Below, in pieces: positions 16,122 through 24,399 of a stretch of DNA of 64,000 nucleotides. Below the pieces are notes generated by a model. The model worked only from the letters and a program-made list of their open reading frames with translations, did not search any database and was not told where the DNA came from. This DNA is from Thiocystis violacea (lineage in GTDB: Bacteria; Pseudomonadota; Gammaproteobacteria; Chromatiales; Chromatiaceae), in assembly GCF_016583575.1 (NCBI RefSeq), contig NZ_NRRG01000003.1, positions 62,001 through 126,000 on the forward strand, in the 5' to 3' direction. The position numbers and the translations under genes were made by a program. How positions within the stretch are numbered: position 1 is the stretch's first letter; every line of letters starts with the position of its first letter.

Positions 16122-16139
16122 GTGACCCCCAAGGGTCAC
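16122..16139. promoter_or_regulatory. Inverted repeat upstream of bchG
   Basis: GTGACCC-CCAA-GGGTCAC is a perfect 7-bp inverted repeat with a 4-nt centre, ending 31 bp before the bchG start codon. The geometry suits a dimeric repressor. It also reads TGA-N12-ACA, a distant relative of the PpsR site. As an RNA hairpin it could also affect bchG translation. Confidence 0.4.
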
Positions 16140-16169
16140 ATAGGATTCAGTTACACGCAGGTTCCCGGC

Positions 16170-17066
16170 ATGAATCAAACATCGCTCACGGCGTCCCTAC
16201 CCGCGCCCTCGGCCATTCTTCAAGTCCTTCACCCCATCACCTGGTTTCCACCCATGTGGGCCTTCGGCTGCGGCGTGGTCTCGTCCGGGGCGCCCGTCCT
16301 TGAGCAGTGGTGGCTGGTCGTGGCCGGCATCATCCTCGCCGGCCCCCTCATGTGCGGCACCAGCCAGGTCGTCAATGACTGGTACGACCGTCATGTCGAC
16401 GCCATCAACGAGCCGGACCGTCCCATTCCGTCCGGACGCATCCCAGGGCGCTGGGGCTTTTATCTGTCCCTGATCTGGACGACGGTCTCGCTGGCCCTGG
16501 CCTACGCGCTCGGCCCCTGGGTCTTCGGCATAGCCCTGATCGGCATGGCGATCGCCTGGGGTTACAGCGCCCCGCCCTTCCGCTTCAAGGGCAACGGCTG
16601 GTGGGGCAACCTGGCCGCCGGCATTTCCTACGAGGGTCTGGCCTGGATCACCGGCGCGGCGGTCATGATCGGCGGCGCCCTGCCAGGCTGGGAGATCCTC
16701 ACGCTCGCCCTGCTCTACAGCCTCGGTGCCCACGGCATCATGACGCTCAACGACTTCAAGGCGATCGAGGGCGACACCCAGATGAACGTGCGCTCCCTGC
16801 CGGTCCAGCTTGGTGTGGACCGCGCCGCCCGCCTCGCCTGCCTGGTGATGGGGCTGCCGCAGGCGATCGTCATCGCGCTGCTGTTCGCCTGGGACAAACC
16901 GGCTCACGCCATCGCCGTCGGCGTCGTGCTGCTGATCCAGATCGGGCTCATGATCCGTTTCCTCGGCAACCCTATCGAGCGGGCGACCTGGTTCAGCGGA
17001 CTGGGCGTCAGCGTCTACGTCACCGGCATGATGATCAGCGCCTTCGCCGTGCGCGCGCTGGTTTAG
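16170..17066 (+). CDS. bchG: Bacteriochlorophyll synthase (geranylgeranyl/phytyl transferase)
   Basis: BchG esterifies bacteriochlorophyllide a with geranylgeranyl diphosphate in the membrane. From ATG 16170 it has 298 residues and belongs to the UbiA superfamily. The Asp-rich motif NDWYDRHVD, the following EPDRPIPSGR, and a second motif (TLNDFKAIEGD) are all visible, with about eight membrane helices. LHPITWFPPMWAFGCG is the usual BchG opening. It is transcribed after ppsR and before bchP. Confidence 0.95.
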   Translation: MNQTSLTASLPAPSAILQVLHPITWFPPMWAFGCGVVSSGAPVLEQWWLVVAGIILAGPLMCGTSQVVNDWYDRHVDAINEPDRPIPSGRIPGRWGFYLSLIWTTVSLALAYALGPWVFGIALIGMAIAWGYSAPPFRFKGNGWWGNLAAGISYEGLAWITGAAVMIGGALPGWEILTLALLYSLGAHGIMTLNDFKAIEGDTQMNVRSLPVQLGVDRAARLACLVMGLPQAIVIALLFAWDKPAHAIAVGVVLLIQIGLMIRFLGNPIERATWFSGLGVSVYVTGMMISAFAVRALV

Positions 17067-17118
17067 CACAGCATTTCGCGTTGATTCGCGGACATTCTCA
17101 ACCTCGACGAGATCTCTC

Positions 17119-18330
17119 ATGGCTAACCTCGAAACCTTCGACGTCGTCGTCATCGGCGGCGGACCGGCCGGCGCGACCGCCGCGAACGACCTGGCGAAAG
17201 CGGGCCGCTCCGTCCTCCTGCTCGACCGCGCCGGCCGCATCAAGCCCTGTGGCGGCGCCATTCCGCCTCAGGCGATGCGGGATTTCGACATCCCCGAATC
17301 CATGCTGGCCAATCAGGTCAACTCGGCGCGCATGATTTCACCGACCGATCGCAAGGTCGACATGCCGATCAGCGGTGGCTATGTCGGCATGGTGGATCGG
17401 GAGCATTTCGACGAATGGCTGCGCCAGCGCGCGGCCGAGTCCGGCGCCATCCGCCGCACCGGCACCTTCGAGACGATCGAGCGCGATAGCGATGGCACCG
17501 CCATCGTCGGCTATCGGCCCGGCCAGGGTCGCGGCGAACCCGGCGCCGAGTCGGAGCGCGTGCGCGCCCGGGCCATCATCGGCGCCGACGGCGCCAACTC
17601 CTTCGTCGCCAAGAACTATATTCCCGGGTCCGAGAGCGTGAAGTACGTCTCCGCCTACCACGAGATCGTCCGCACGCCGCCGAATGGCGGTCCAGCCGAT
17701 TTCGACGGCTCCCGCTGCGACGTCTACTATCAGGGCGATATCTCGCCCGACTTCTACGGCTGGGTCTTCCCCCATGGCGAGACCACCAGCGTCGGCGTCG
17801 GAACCGCCGTGCCGGGCTTCTCACTGCGCTCCGCCTGTACCGAGCTGCGCCGCCGGGCCGGACTGGACGAGGCCGAGACGCTGCGCCGCGAAGGCGCGCC
17901 CATCCCGCTCGAACCCCTCAAATGCTGGGACAACGGCCGCGACATCCTCCTGGCCGGCGACGCCGCCGGCGTGGTGGCCCCGGCCTCCGGCGAGGGCATC
18001 TACTACGCCATGGCCGGCGGTCGGCTCGCGGGCGAGGCGGTCCATGAGTTCCTCGCCAGCGGGAATCCCAAGGCGCTCAAGCAGGCCCGCCAACGTTTCA
18101 TGAAGGCCCACGGCAAGGTCTTCTGGGTTCTGGGCATGATGCAGCGCTTCTGGTACGCCAGCGACAAGCGGCGCGAACGCTTCGTCAGCCTCTGCGACGA
18201 CCCGGACATCCAATACCTGACCTGGGAAGCCTATATGAACAAACGCCTGGTCAAGGCCCGGCCGGGCGCGCATATCCGCATCTTCTTCAAGGACATGGCC
18301 CATTTGCTCGGCATGGTCTCGGCACGTTGA
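17119..18330 (+). CDS. bchP: Geranylgeranyl reductase BchP
   Basis: BchP reduces the geranylgeranyl tail of bacteriochlorophyll to phytyl. The 403-residue flavoprotein has the FAD Rossmann motif VIGGGPAGATAA (about residues 11-22), RIKPCGGAIPP, and the second FAD motif LLAGDAAGVVAPASGEGI. Both family ends look complete. It lies 52 bp after bchG. Confidence 0.95.
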   Translation: MANLETFDVVVIGGGPAGATAANDLAKAGRSVLLLDRAGRIKPCGGAIPPQAMRDFDIPESMLANQVNSARMISPTDRKVDMPISGGYVGMVDREHFDEWLRQRAAESGAIRRTGTFETIERDSDGTAIVGYRPGQGRGEPGAESERVRARAIIGADGANSFVAKNYIPGSESVKYVSAYHEIVRTPPNGGPADFDGSRCDVYYQGDISPDFYGWVFPHGETTSVGVGTAVPGFSLRSACTELRRRAGLDEAETLRREGAPIPLEPLKCWDNGRDILLAGDAAGVVAPASGEGIYYAMAGGRLAGEAVHEFLASGNPKALKQARQRFMKAHGKVFWVLGMMQRFWYASDKRRERFVSLCDDPDIQYLTWEAYMNKRLVKARPGAHIRIFFKDMAHLLGMVSAR

Positions 18331-18829
18331 GCCCAGGCCGGGGGATGAGCGAGGTCGATCGGGATGGGTGAATTCCTCGCGAGCGGCCGGGTGGTCGATC
18401 CGATCCCGATCAAGGGCGCGCCGGAGCACTCTTCGGTGCCCCTGCTTCGGGACGCTTACCTCAGAGCCTGCGAAAAAACCTCTCAGTGTCTGGAGTCCGG
18501 ATTTCGTCCCGACGCCTGGCCGGAATAGCGCATCAGCCGCTCCAGCAGATCCATCGACCGCGCGACGGAGGCCTCGACGCCATCGGCGCCCCCTGGGGCC
18601 AGGGATGAAGTCAGCGATGGCTCGGCTCCCGCCGCCAGCTCGACTCGAATCCGGCCGCAGGCGTTGCTCCGTCATAGAGGCATCTCGCTTGAAGCACTGG
18701 CTGTCGTTTTGGCATTTGGCGGATCGGCGCGCATAAGTTACACCGAGGCAACCATGGCCCCCAAGTCCAGCCTGCGCTAGAATCCGCGCAACGTTCCCAA
18801 GGCGCCGACCAGGGACGCCATCACTCCTC
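18331..18829. other. Gap between bchP and tRNA-Arg
   Basis: This 499-bp stretch holds one possible broken small gene on the minus strand (18483-18675, listed separately) and no clear bchP terminator. A rightward 54-codon ORF (18364-18528) is open but unconvincing. Confidence 0.4.
18483..18675 (-). pseudogene. Possible small gene broken by a one-base frameshift
   Basis: A leftward frame ends VARSMDLLERLMRYSGQ and then NPDSRH-stop at 18483. It has strong GC3 and an amphipathic helix typical of a real small protein, but no start codon of its own. The ATG at 18673-18675 in the neighbouring frame gives MTEQRLR. Removing one base near 18655 would join this to RIRVELAAGAEPSLTSS as a ~62-residue protein. 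No family is recognised. It may be a pseudogene or a sequencing error. Confidence 0.3.
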
Positions 18830-18906
18830 GCCCTCGTAGCTCAGTTGGATAGAGCGATCGCCTCCTAAGCGGTAGGTCACAGGTTCAAATCCTGTCGAGG
18901 GCGCCA
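18830..18906 (+). tRNA. tRNA-Arg(CCT)
   Basis: A complete cloverleaf can be folded. The 7-bp acceptor GCCCTCG pairs with CGAGGGC. The D arm is GCTC/GAGC. The anticodon stem ATCGC/GCGGT has loop CTCCTAA, giving anticodon CCT (reads AGG). The T arm is ACAGG-TTCAAAT-CCTGT, and CCA is encoded. Total length is 77 nt. Confidence 0.97.
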
Positions 18907-18940
18907 AATAGCTGTCCAACGCCGTCCCGCGAAGCCACTG

Positions 18941-18963
18941 AACCCGCCTGAGCGCGGGTTTTT
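18941..18963 (+). terminator. Rho-independent terminator after tRNA-Arg
   Basis: AACCCGC and GCGGGTT form a 7-bp stem with a 6-nt loop, and the second arm runs into a T-tract (five T in a row). It lies 35 nt after the tRNA CCA end. Confidence 0.8.
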
Positions 18964-19127
18964 AGTGCGTCCTCGTCTAGGCAAATCCCCTATAAGCCGT
19001 GCAATTCAAGCGCTAGACCGCCGGAATGCACGGACCTATCCACGATCCTGAAAGGAAGAGGGTCGCCCGATCACACCGGCCCCTCAAGTCTCATCCGCAC
19101 GGCAACCTATCGCCGGCGGCTCCTGGC

Positions 19128-19871
19128 TTAGGTTCCGGACTCCTCCCCGACGAGCGCCAGGCCGCGCAGGACCAGATCCGGGATTTCGTCGAAGGGTCGA
19201 TCCAGATGGGCGCGCAGTCTTTGCGCGTCGCCGCCCGTCAAAATGAGTCTGGGCGCGCCGCCGCTCTCCTCGGCCAGCCGATCGTAAAGCCGCGCGGCGA
19301 GGGCGACCAGCGCCTGCACGCTGCCGGCGGCCACGGCGGCGGCCGTGTCGGTGGCCCAGGGGGCGCCGACCGGCTCGCTCTCGATCCTTGGGATGTGGGT
19401 TCCCATCAGCAGACTGGCCCGCATCATCTCGATTCCGGGCAGGATCAGGCCACCGAGATGCCGGCCGTCGGCGAGCAGCAGGTCGAAGGTGGCCGCGCTG
19501 CCGGCATCGAGAATGAGACTGGCCTCGCGACGCTCGGCGTGGGCCGCGATCAGGGCCAGCCAGCGATCGACGCCGAAGCGCGCGGGGTCTTCATAGGCGA
19601 TGCGAACGCCCGCAGCCAGCGGACGGGTCGCCACGAATTCGGGTTCCAGCCCCCAGAAGGCGCGGCTGACCCGCGCGAGCGATTCCGCGACCGCCGCGCC
19701 GCCGACATTGCTGACCAGCAGGCGCGCGGGCGGCTGGAGCCCTTCCCAAGCGGCCAGCAGGTCGAGCGGCACGCCGCCGGAATGCCGCGCGATCTGGATC
19801 TCCCAGTCACGACCGACCTCGTGCCGGGTCCAGCGCAGATTGGTGTTTCCGATATCGATCAGTAGGTTCAT
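19128..19871 (-). CDS. coaX: Type III pantothenate kinase
   Basis: CoaX phosphorylates pantothenate, the first step of coenzyme A synthesis. The 247-residue protein has the ASKHA phosphate motif LLIDIGNTNLRW at its start, GVDRWLALIAA, and DAGSAATFDLL, all typical of the type III enzyme. Its ATG overlaps the birA stop codon (4 nt), the common birA-coaX arrangement. Confidence 0.95.
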   Translation of the reverse strand: MNLLIDIGNTNLRWTRHEVGRDWEIQIARHSGGVPLDLLAAWEGLQPPARLLVSNVGGAAVAESLARVSRAFWGLEPEFVATRPLAAGVRIAYEDPARFGVDRWLALIAAHAERREASLILDAGSAATFDLLLADGRHLGGLILPGIEMMRASLLMGTHIPRIESEPVGAPWATDTAAAVAAGSVQALVALAARLYDRLAEESGGAPRLILTGGDAQRLRAHLDRPFDEIPDLVLRGLALVGEESGT

Positions 19872-20863
19872 GCCTGGGTCGACTCCAAGGGGCGCAAACT
19901 GACCTCGCCGGCCTGAAAGGCGCGACGGCCGGTCGGCGTGTCCAGTTGCAAGGATCCATCGGCCGCGATTCCGGCGTGACGGCCTGCGATGACTTGATCC
20001 CCGATCGCCAGGCCGACCGGCTCGCCCAGATAGGCGTCGTAGGCGCGCCAGCGTTCGAGAAAGGGCTCCAGCCCCTCGCGGCCATAGCGTTCGAGGGCTT
20101 GCGACAGGGCCTCCAGGAGATGCCCCGCCAGTTGATTGCGGCCGACCGCGCGCTCGCCCAGAACCTCCGTGAGCGTGGTCCAGGGCTGATCGATCTCGCG
20201 GCCCTGACCCGCTCCCATGCGCAGGTTGAGGCCGACCCCGACCACCAGATGACAGGGGCCTTGGGATTCGCCCGCCACCTCAAGCAGCAGTCCGGCCAGC
20301 TTGCGGCGACGCCAGAGGAGATCGTTCGGCCATTTGAGCGCCAGACCCTCGGCGCCGAGCCCATGCAGCATATCGGCCAGGACCGCCCCGACCGCGAGAC
20401 TGGCGCCGCCCAGGGCCGCCGGGGCCAGCGGATAGCGCCAGAGCAGCGAGAGATAGAGATTGACGCCGAAGGGCGAGACCCAGGTTCGGCCGCGCCGACC
20501 ACGCCCGGCGGTTTGCTGCTCGGCCAGGCAGGCGGTTCCGGAAGGGATCCCGGCCGAGGCCAGGCGCATCAGCTCGGCATTGGTGGAGTCGATCCGCCGA
20601 TGGATGTTCAGAGCGGCCAGGCGCTCGCGGCCCGCGTCCGAGAGCGCGGAGCGGATGCGTTCGCCATTGAGCAGTTCCAAGGGGATCCGCAGCCGATAAC
20701 CGCGCCCGCGTTCGGATTCCAGCTCCAGCCCGAACTCCTCGACCAGCTTCTTGAGGGCCTTCCAGACCGCCGCGCGGGTCACGCCGAGATGACGGGCGAT
20801 GACCTCGCCCGAGTGCAGACGACCGTCGGCGAGAAGTTCGATCAGGGCGAACTGGCGCTCCAT
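19868..20863 (-). CDS. birA: Biotin-protein ligase / biotin operon repressor BirA
   Basis: BirA activates biotin and attaches it to carrier proteins. Its N-terminal winged helix (about residues 1-65, SGEVIARHLGVTRAAVWKAL) allows it also to repress biotin genes. Catalytic motifs are visible: QQTAGRGRRGRTW (biotinoyl-AMP loop) and LKWPNDLLW. The ATG at 20863 (MERQFALIELL) gives 331 residues and starts 7 nt after the peptidase stop; an upstream ATG would read through peptidase sequence. Confidence 0.94.
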   Translation of the reverse strand: MERQFALIELLADGRLHSGEVIARHLGVTRAAVWKALKKLVEEFGLELESERGRGYRLRIPLELLNGERIRSALSDAGRERLAALNIHRRIDSTNAELMRLASAGIPSGTACLAEQQTAGRGRRGRTWVSPFGVNLYLSLLWRYPLAPAALGGASLAVGAVLADMLHGLGAEGLALKWPNDLLWRRRKLAGLLLEVAGESQGPCHLVVGVGLNLRMGAGQGREIDQPWTTLTEVLGERAVGRNQLAGHLLEALSQALERYGREGLEPFLERWRAYDAYLGEPVGLAIGDQVIAGRHAGIAADGSLQLDTPTGRRAFQAGEVSLRPLESTQA

Positions 20864-20870
20864 CGCGAAC

Positions 20871-22709
20871 TCAGCCGAGGCTCGCCAGCCAGGCATCCCT
20901 GGCCTGGAGCACCTCATCGGCGACCGGATCGAGGAACATCAGCTCGCAGGTGTCGTCCGGCGCCGGCAAGGGGTGGGCGATGAGGGTCAGCAATTCGTCG
21001 CGCCGGAAGAGATGAATCGGAATGGCGTCCGCGCGCCGGGCGGCCCGCGCGACCAGGCGATCCAGCGTATCCGCCGTGGCGCGCAGACCGTCGACCGCGA
21101 CGATGAGATCGCCGGGGGCGATGCCGGCGTTCTCGCCGGCACCACCGGAAATGACGTTCTGGACCAGGGCCTCGCCGGTCCCTGACCGCAAGCGAACCGC
21201 CAGGGTAGGTCTGGGCGAGACCGGCTCGAAGCGCTCGACCTGACCCCCGAGATCCTTACCGCCAAGATTCGGGCGCGGGCGCATCCCGACCCCAACGGTC
21301 GCGAGCAGGCTCGCCAGATCCAGATCCGCGGTCGAATCCAGCACCTGGGTAAAAAAATCGTCGAGATCCAGCCCGGTGACGGCCTTGGCGATCGTCTCCA
21401 CGCCGTCCTCCGCCACGCCGAGGCCCGTGCGTCCATGGCGCCGCCACAGCTCGCGCATCACGTCATCGAGCGAGCGGCTTCCGCCGCTGTCGCGACGAAT
21501 GGTCAGGTCGAGCGCCAGGGCCACCAGGGCGCCCTTGGCGTAGTAGCTGATCAGGGAATTGGGGGCGTTCTCGTCCTGTTTGTAGAACCGGGTCCAGGCA
21601 TCGAAGCTGGACTCCGCCAGGGTCTGCTCGGCGCGTCCCGGAGTGCGCATCACACGCGTCAGGGTTTCCGCGAGCATCCCAAGATAGGTCTTGGCGTCGA
21701 TACAGCCGGAACGAACCAGGGCCAGTTCGTCATAGTAGGAGGTGAGGCCCTCGAAGGCCCACAGCAGGCGGGTATGGACCTCTCGATCCAGCCCCCCCTC
21801 GACGAAGGCCAGCGGGCGAATCCGTTTGACGTGCCAGAGATGGAAATACTCGTGACTGCACAGACCCAGAAACCGCCGGTAGCCATCGGACGGCCGGTCG
21901 TCTCCCGGCAGGGGCAGGTCGTCGCGGGAGCAGATCAGGCTGGTCGAATAGCCATGTTCCAGGCCGCCGTAGCCCTCTCCAAGCACGGTGACCAGAAAGA
22001 GATAGCGATCGATCGGGAGTTCGCCGAACAGGGCCGCCTGTTGCGCGCAAATGCGCGGCAGATCCTCCAGCAGGCGTCCCTCGTCAAGCTGGTGTCGGCC
22101 GGTGATCGCGATCCGGTGCGGAATGCCTTCGACCTCGAAGGCGATGTCCCTGAAGGTTCCCATTTCGACCGGGTGATCGATCAGATCCTCGTAGCTCTCG
22201 GCCCAATAGCGCCCGAAGCCCTGGGGTTCGATCGCGAGGGGCCGCAGGCTGGTGGCCAGCCGCCAATCCCGACAAGCCTCGTCCTCGGGCGGCGACAACT
22301 CGACGAGACAGGGGCCAGCATCCAGCCCATGCACCCGAAGCAGAAGGCTGGGTCCGTTGAAGTAGGCATGACTCACGTCGAGATGGGCGGCACGGACGGA
22401 GAGATCCCAGGCGAACACCTGATAGAAGAGACTGAACGGACCCTCGGCGCCGTGACAGACCCAGGTCTGCTTATCGAGCTTTTCCAGCCTCAGCGACTGG
22501 CCCTGGGCATCAACGGCCGACAGACCCTGGAGGTTGCGCGCGAAGTCCCGAATCATGTAGCTGCCCGGAATCCAGGCTGGCATCGAAAAGGTGACGCGGG
22601 ACGCTGGCGGGCGGGGGATGCGGATCTCGATCGCGAATCGATGCGCCTTGGGAAAGGCCGGGCGGACGTGGTAGGCGAGGTCGAGAGAATCAGCGCTGGG
22701 ATCAGGCAT
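20871..22709 (-). CDS. M61 family metallopeptidase (glycyl aminopeptidase-like) with PDZ domain
   Basis: This 612-residue protein has the N-terminal beta-domain, the zinc motif HEYFHLWHVKRIRP (HExxH) in the middle, and a C-terminal PDZ domain (GENAGIAPGDLIVAVDG). It has no signal peptide, so it is probably cytoplasmic. The physiological substrate in bacteria is unclear. It heads a leftward operon with birA and coaX. Confidence 0.9.
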   Translation of the reverse strand: MPDPSADSLDLAYHVRPAFPKAHRFAIEIRIPRPPASRVTFSMPAWIPGSYMIRDFARNLQGLSAVDAQGQSLRLEKLDKQTWVCHGAEGPFSLFYQVFAWDLSVRAAHLDVSHAYFNGPSLLLRVHGLDAGPCLVELSPPEDEACRDWRLATSLRPLAIEPQGFGRYWAESYEDLIDHPVEMGTFRDIAFEVEGIPHRIAITGRHQLDEGRLLEDLPRICAQQAALFGELPIDRYLFLVTVLGEGYGGLEHGYSTSLICSRDDLPLPGDDRPSDGYRRFLGLCSHEYFHLWHVKRIRPLAFVEGGLDREVHTRLLWAFEGLTSYYDELALVRSGCIDAKTYLGMLAETLTRVMRTPGRAEQTLAESSFDAWTRFYKQDENAPNSLISYYAKGALVALALDLTIRRDSGGSRSLDDVMRELWRRHGRTGLGVAEDGVETIAKAVTGLDLDDFFTQVLDSTADLDLASLLATVGVGMRPRPNLGGKDLGGQVERFEPVSPRPTLAVRLRSGTGEALVQNVISGGAGENAGIAPGDLIVAVDGLRATADTLDRLVARAARRADAIPIHLFRRDELLTLIAHPLPAPDDTCELMFLDPVADEVLQARDAWLASLG

Positions 22710-22842
22710 GCAACGACATCCAACGTGGAACCGATGGCGTTACGGTAGCAGATGCGATTTAGGGGCGCAGCCTTTGTTCCGGTGCCAAACCGAAGCGGCC
22801 GACGATGACCGGGATAGCGAGATTCTGATCTTGCAAGCAGGA

Positions 22843-22867
22843 GATCCCGGGGATCTCCCCCGGGATC
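22843..22867 (-). terminator. Strong hairpin after the RRM protein gene
   Basis: GATCCCGGG pairs perfectly with CCCGGGATC across a 7-nt loop, 8 nt beyond the stop codon of the RNA-binding protein gene. There is no U-tract on either side, so it may act as a 3' stabiliser rather than a true intrinsic terminator. Confidence 0.5.
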
Positions 22868-22875
22868 GGGATTGG

Positions 22876-23148
22876 CTACCAGCGCGGTCCTCTGGACGGA
22901 CGCTCCTCACGCGGCTTCGCCTGATTGACCTTCAGGTTACGACCCTTCAGGGGCGTCTCGTTCAAACCCTTGATCGCGGCGTCCGCCTCGGAGTTGTTCG
23001 GCATCTCGACAAAACCGAACCCCTTGGAACTCCCTGTGAATTTATCCGTGATCAGATTCACGCTCGAGATTTCGCCGTAGGCTCCGAACGCATCACGCAG
23101 CTCTTCTTGGGTAACGTTGTAGGCCAGGTTGCCAACATAGATATTCAT
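22876..23148 (-). CDS. RRM-domain RNA-binding protein
   Basis: This 90-residue single RNA-recognition-motif protein has RNP-2 IYVGNL at residues 3-8 and RNP-1 KGFGFVEM in the middle, followed by an Arg/Pro-rich tail (REERPSRGPRW). Proteins of this kind in proteobacteria and cyanobacteria are often cold- or stress-induced RNA chaperones. The start MNIYVGNL is the family start; 21 upstream codons in frame were rejected. Confidence 0.92.
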   Translation of the reverse strand: MNIYVGNLAYNVTQEELRDAFGAYGEISSVNLITDKFTGSSKGFGFVEMPNNSEADAAIKGLNETPLKGRNLKVNQAKPREERPSRGPRW

Positions 23149-23894
23149 CAGCTCAAATTCCGTGGAGGGCATTGAAGAGAAGGAGAGAACGGTCGAAAAA
23201 TCAATGCGCAACTAATTCGACGGTCTTTGTCCCCTACCGCAGGGGACGAAGCTAGGATGATATTTACAATCCAGTGCGTGGAACCGAACGATAAATCAAG
23301 GAAGGCGCTCGCGATATCCGTAATTCTACGGCCAAGCGGCCAGCTTCCGGGTCGAGCCCTCGCGGTCCGGCTCGCGGCGGACACCGCCAGGTCGCGCGGA
23401 TCCGGACGCGCGCGTTCGAATGGGGCGAAACAGGCTCCGAGGAGCCTCCCAAGCATGACGGAGCATCACCGCGAACGAAGAAGACCAGGAAAACGAGGAA
23501 TGGGCACGAGAAGCGCGAGAAATAAGCGCCGCGAGCCGAGTCGAGCCGAACCATCGGGATGGTCGGTCGCTCATGGCCCGATCGACCAACCGCGAACGAC
23601 TGAACGAATGCCATTGGGCAATGGACCGAATGAAACGATTAGGGATCCTGGAATTGGATCGCGGGGCCAGCGACCACGAAAGGAACGAGGCCAAGTCACG
23701 CGCGACCGACGGAATCGCGAGTATTGGTGGCAGGAAACCTGGGGCGAATTCGAGTAAACGCAGCCGACTCCGATCCGATTTACCCAACCCATCCCCCTCG
23801 CGGGGGAGTATCGGGTGGGAAAGAGCGACCTCCGCTCGATCGGGAACTCAATGTCTTGAGTTCGCGGCAAGCGAAGGTTCGCCAATAGTCGGCC
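23149..23894. other. 746-bp non-coding stretch with hairpins
   Basis: No convincing gene is seen. GTCCCCT-ACCGC-AGGGGAC (23229-23247) lies about 80 bp upstream of the RRM gene and may be in its leader. GAACTCAA-TGTC-TTGAGTTC (23844-23863) is a perfect 8-bp inverted repeat 32 bp after the H-NS-like stop codon, without a U-tract. A CCCCC/GGGGG stem lies near 23794-23809. Confidence 0.5.
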
Positions 23895-24302
23895 TCAAGC
23901 TTCCAAGGCGGTCAGCGAGTTGGCCTTGAACGCCTCGCGGTCATCCTTGGACGCCGGGTCATAACCCTGAGTCTTCATCTTATCCTTCATCCAGCCTGGA
24001 AGGACGCCACGAACATAGACGTTATCGGCATTATCCGGATCGACATAACGCCTGTACTGGCGGTTGCTCGCGGGCTTACGCGGGGCCGGCCCGGAACCGC
24101 GCCGACGCCGTGGAGAGATCAAACCGAGGATCTCGCTCAACTCATAGCCATTGCTTGTGATGATGTCCTTGACTTGCTGAACGACTTCATCCTTGCCTTC
24201 CTGGCGACGAACCTCGAGCAATCGCTTCAGCTGGGCCTTCTTACTCTCGGCCTCGTCAAGCTGACGCTGAATCTCCTCGACGCTAAGGTTAGCGTACTCC
24301 AC
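23895..24302 (-). CDS. H-NS family histone-like protein with atypical DNA-binding motif
   Basis: The protein is an N-terminal coiled coil (SVEEIQRQLDEAESKKAQLKR) followed by a basic linker (SPRRRRGSGPAPRKP) and the H-NS C-terminal YVDPDNADN segment. In canonical H-NS the next residues are TWTGRGRxPxW; here they are VYVRGVLPGW, so the AT-hook-like core is changed. The GTG at 24302 has GTGAGG 9 nt upstream and gives 135 residues. An earlier GTG at 24353 would start within ~10 nt of the predicted transcript end. The nucleoid role is inferred from the family. Confidence 0.82.
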   Translation of the reverse strand: MEYANLSVEEIQRQLDEAESKKAQLKRLLEVRRQEGKDEVVQQVKDIITSNGYELSEILGLISPRRRRGSGPAPRKPASNRQYRRYVDPDNADNVYVRGVLPGWMKDKMKTQGYDPASKDDREAFKANSLTALEA

Positions 24303-24369
24303 GTGGTATACCTCACTCGTGTGTGTGATTGAATCGAATTGACCGGCCATCACGCCATGGCCTTGATGA

Positions 24370-24399
24370 ATAATGTATGCGAGCCGCTCCTATTGTCAA
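24370..24399 (-). promoter_or_regulatory. Putative sigma-70 promoter of the H-NS-like gene
   Basis: On the minus strand a perfect TTGACA (24399-24394), an 18-nt spacer and CATTAT (24375-24370, 4/6) lie about 60 nt upstream of the GTG at 24302. This is one of the best sigma-70 matches in the window. Confidence 0.6.

Noticed and set aside
18364-18528. Rightward 54-codon ORF after bchP
   Set aside because: It has a plausible ATG and codon use but no family, a weak ribosome-binding site, and overlaps a more protein-like frame on the other strand.
18830-18963. tRNA-Arg as an integration site for a genomic island
   Set aside because: No integrase gene and no repeat of the tRNA 3' end was noticed downstream; the flanking genes are housekeeping genes.
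23227-23787. Overlapping ORFs of 100-176 codons on both strands in the gap before the H-NS gene
   Set aside because: Low-complexity Arg/Ser-rich peptides without a ribosome-binding site or any recognisable motif.
23844-23863. Hairpin GAACTCAA/TTGAGTTC as terminator of the H-NS gene
   Set aside because: A perfect stem but no U-tract on either side; kept only as an inverted repeat.
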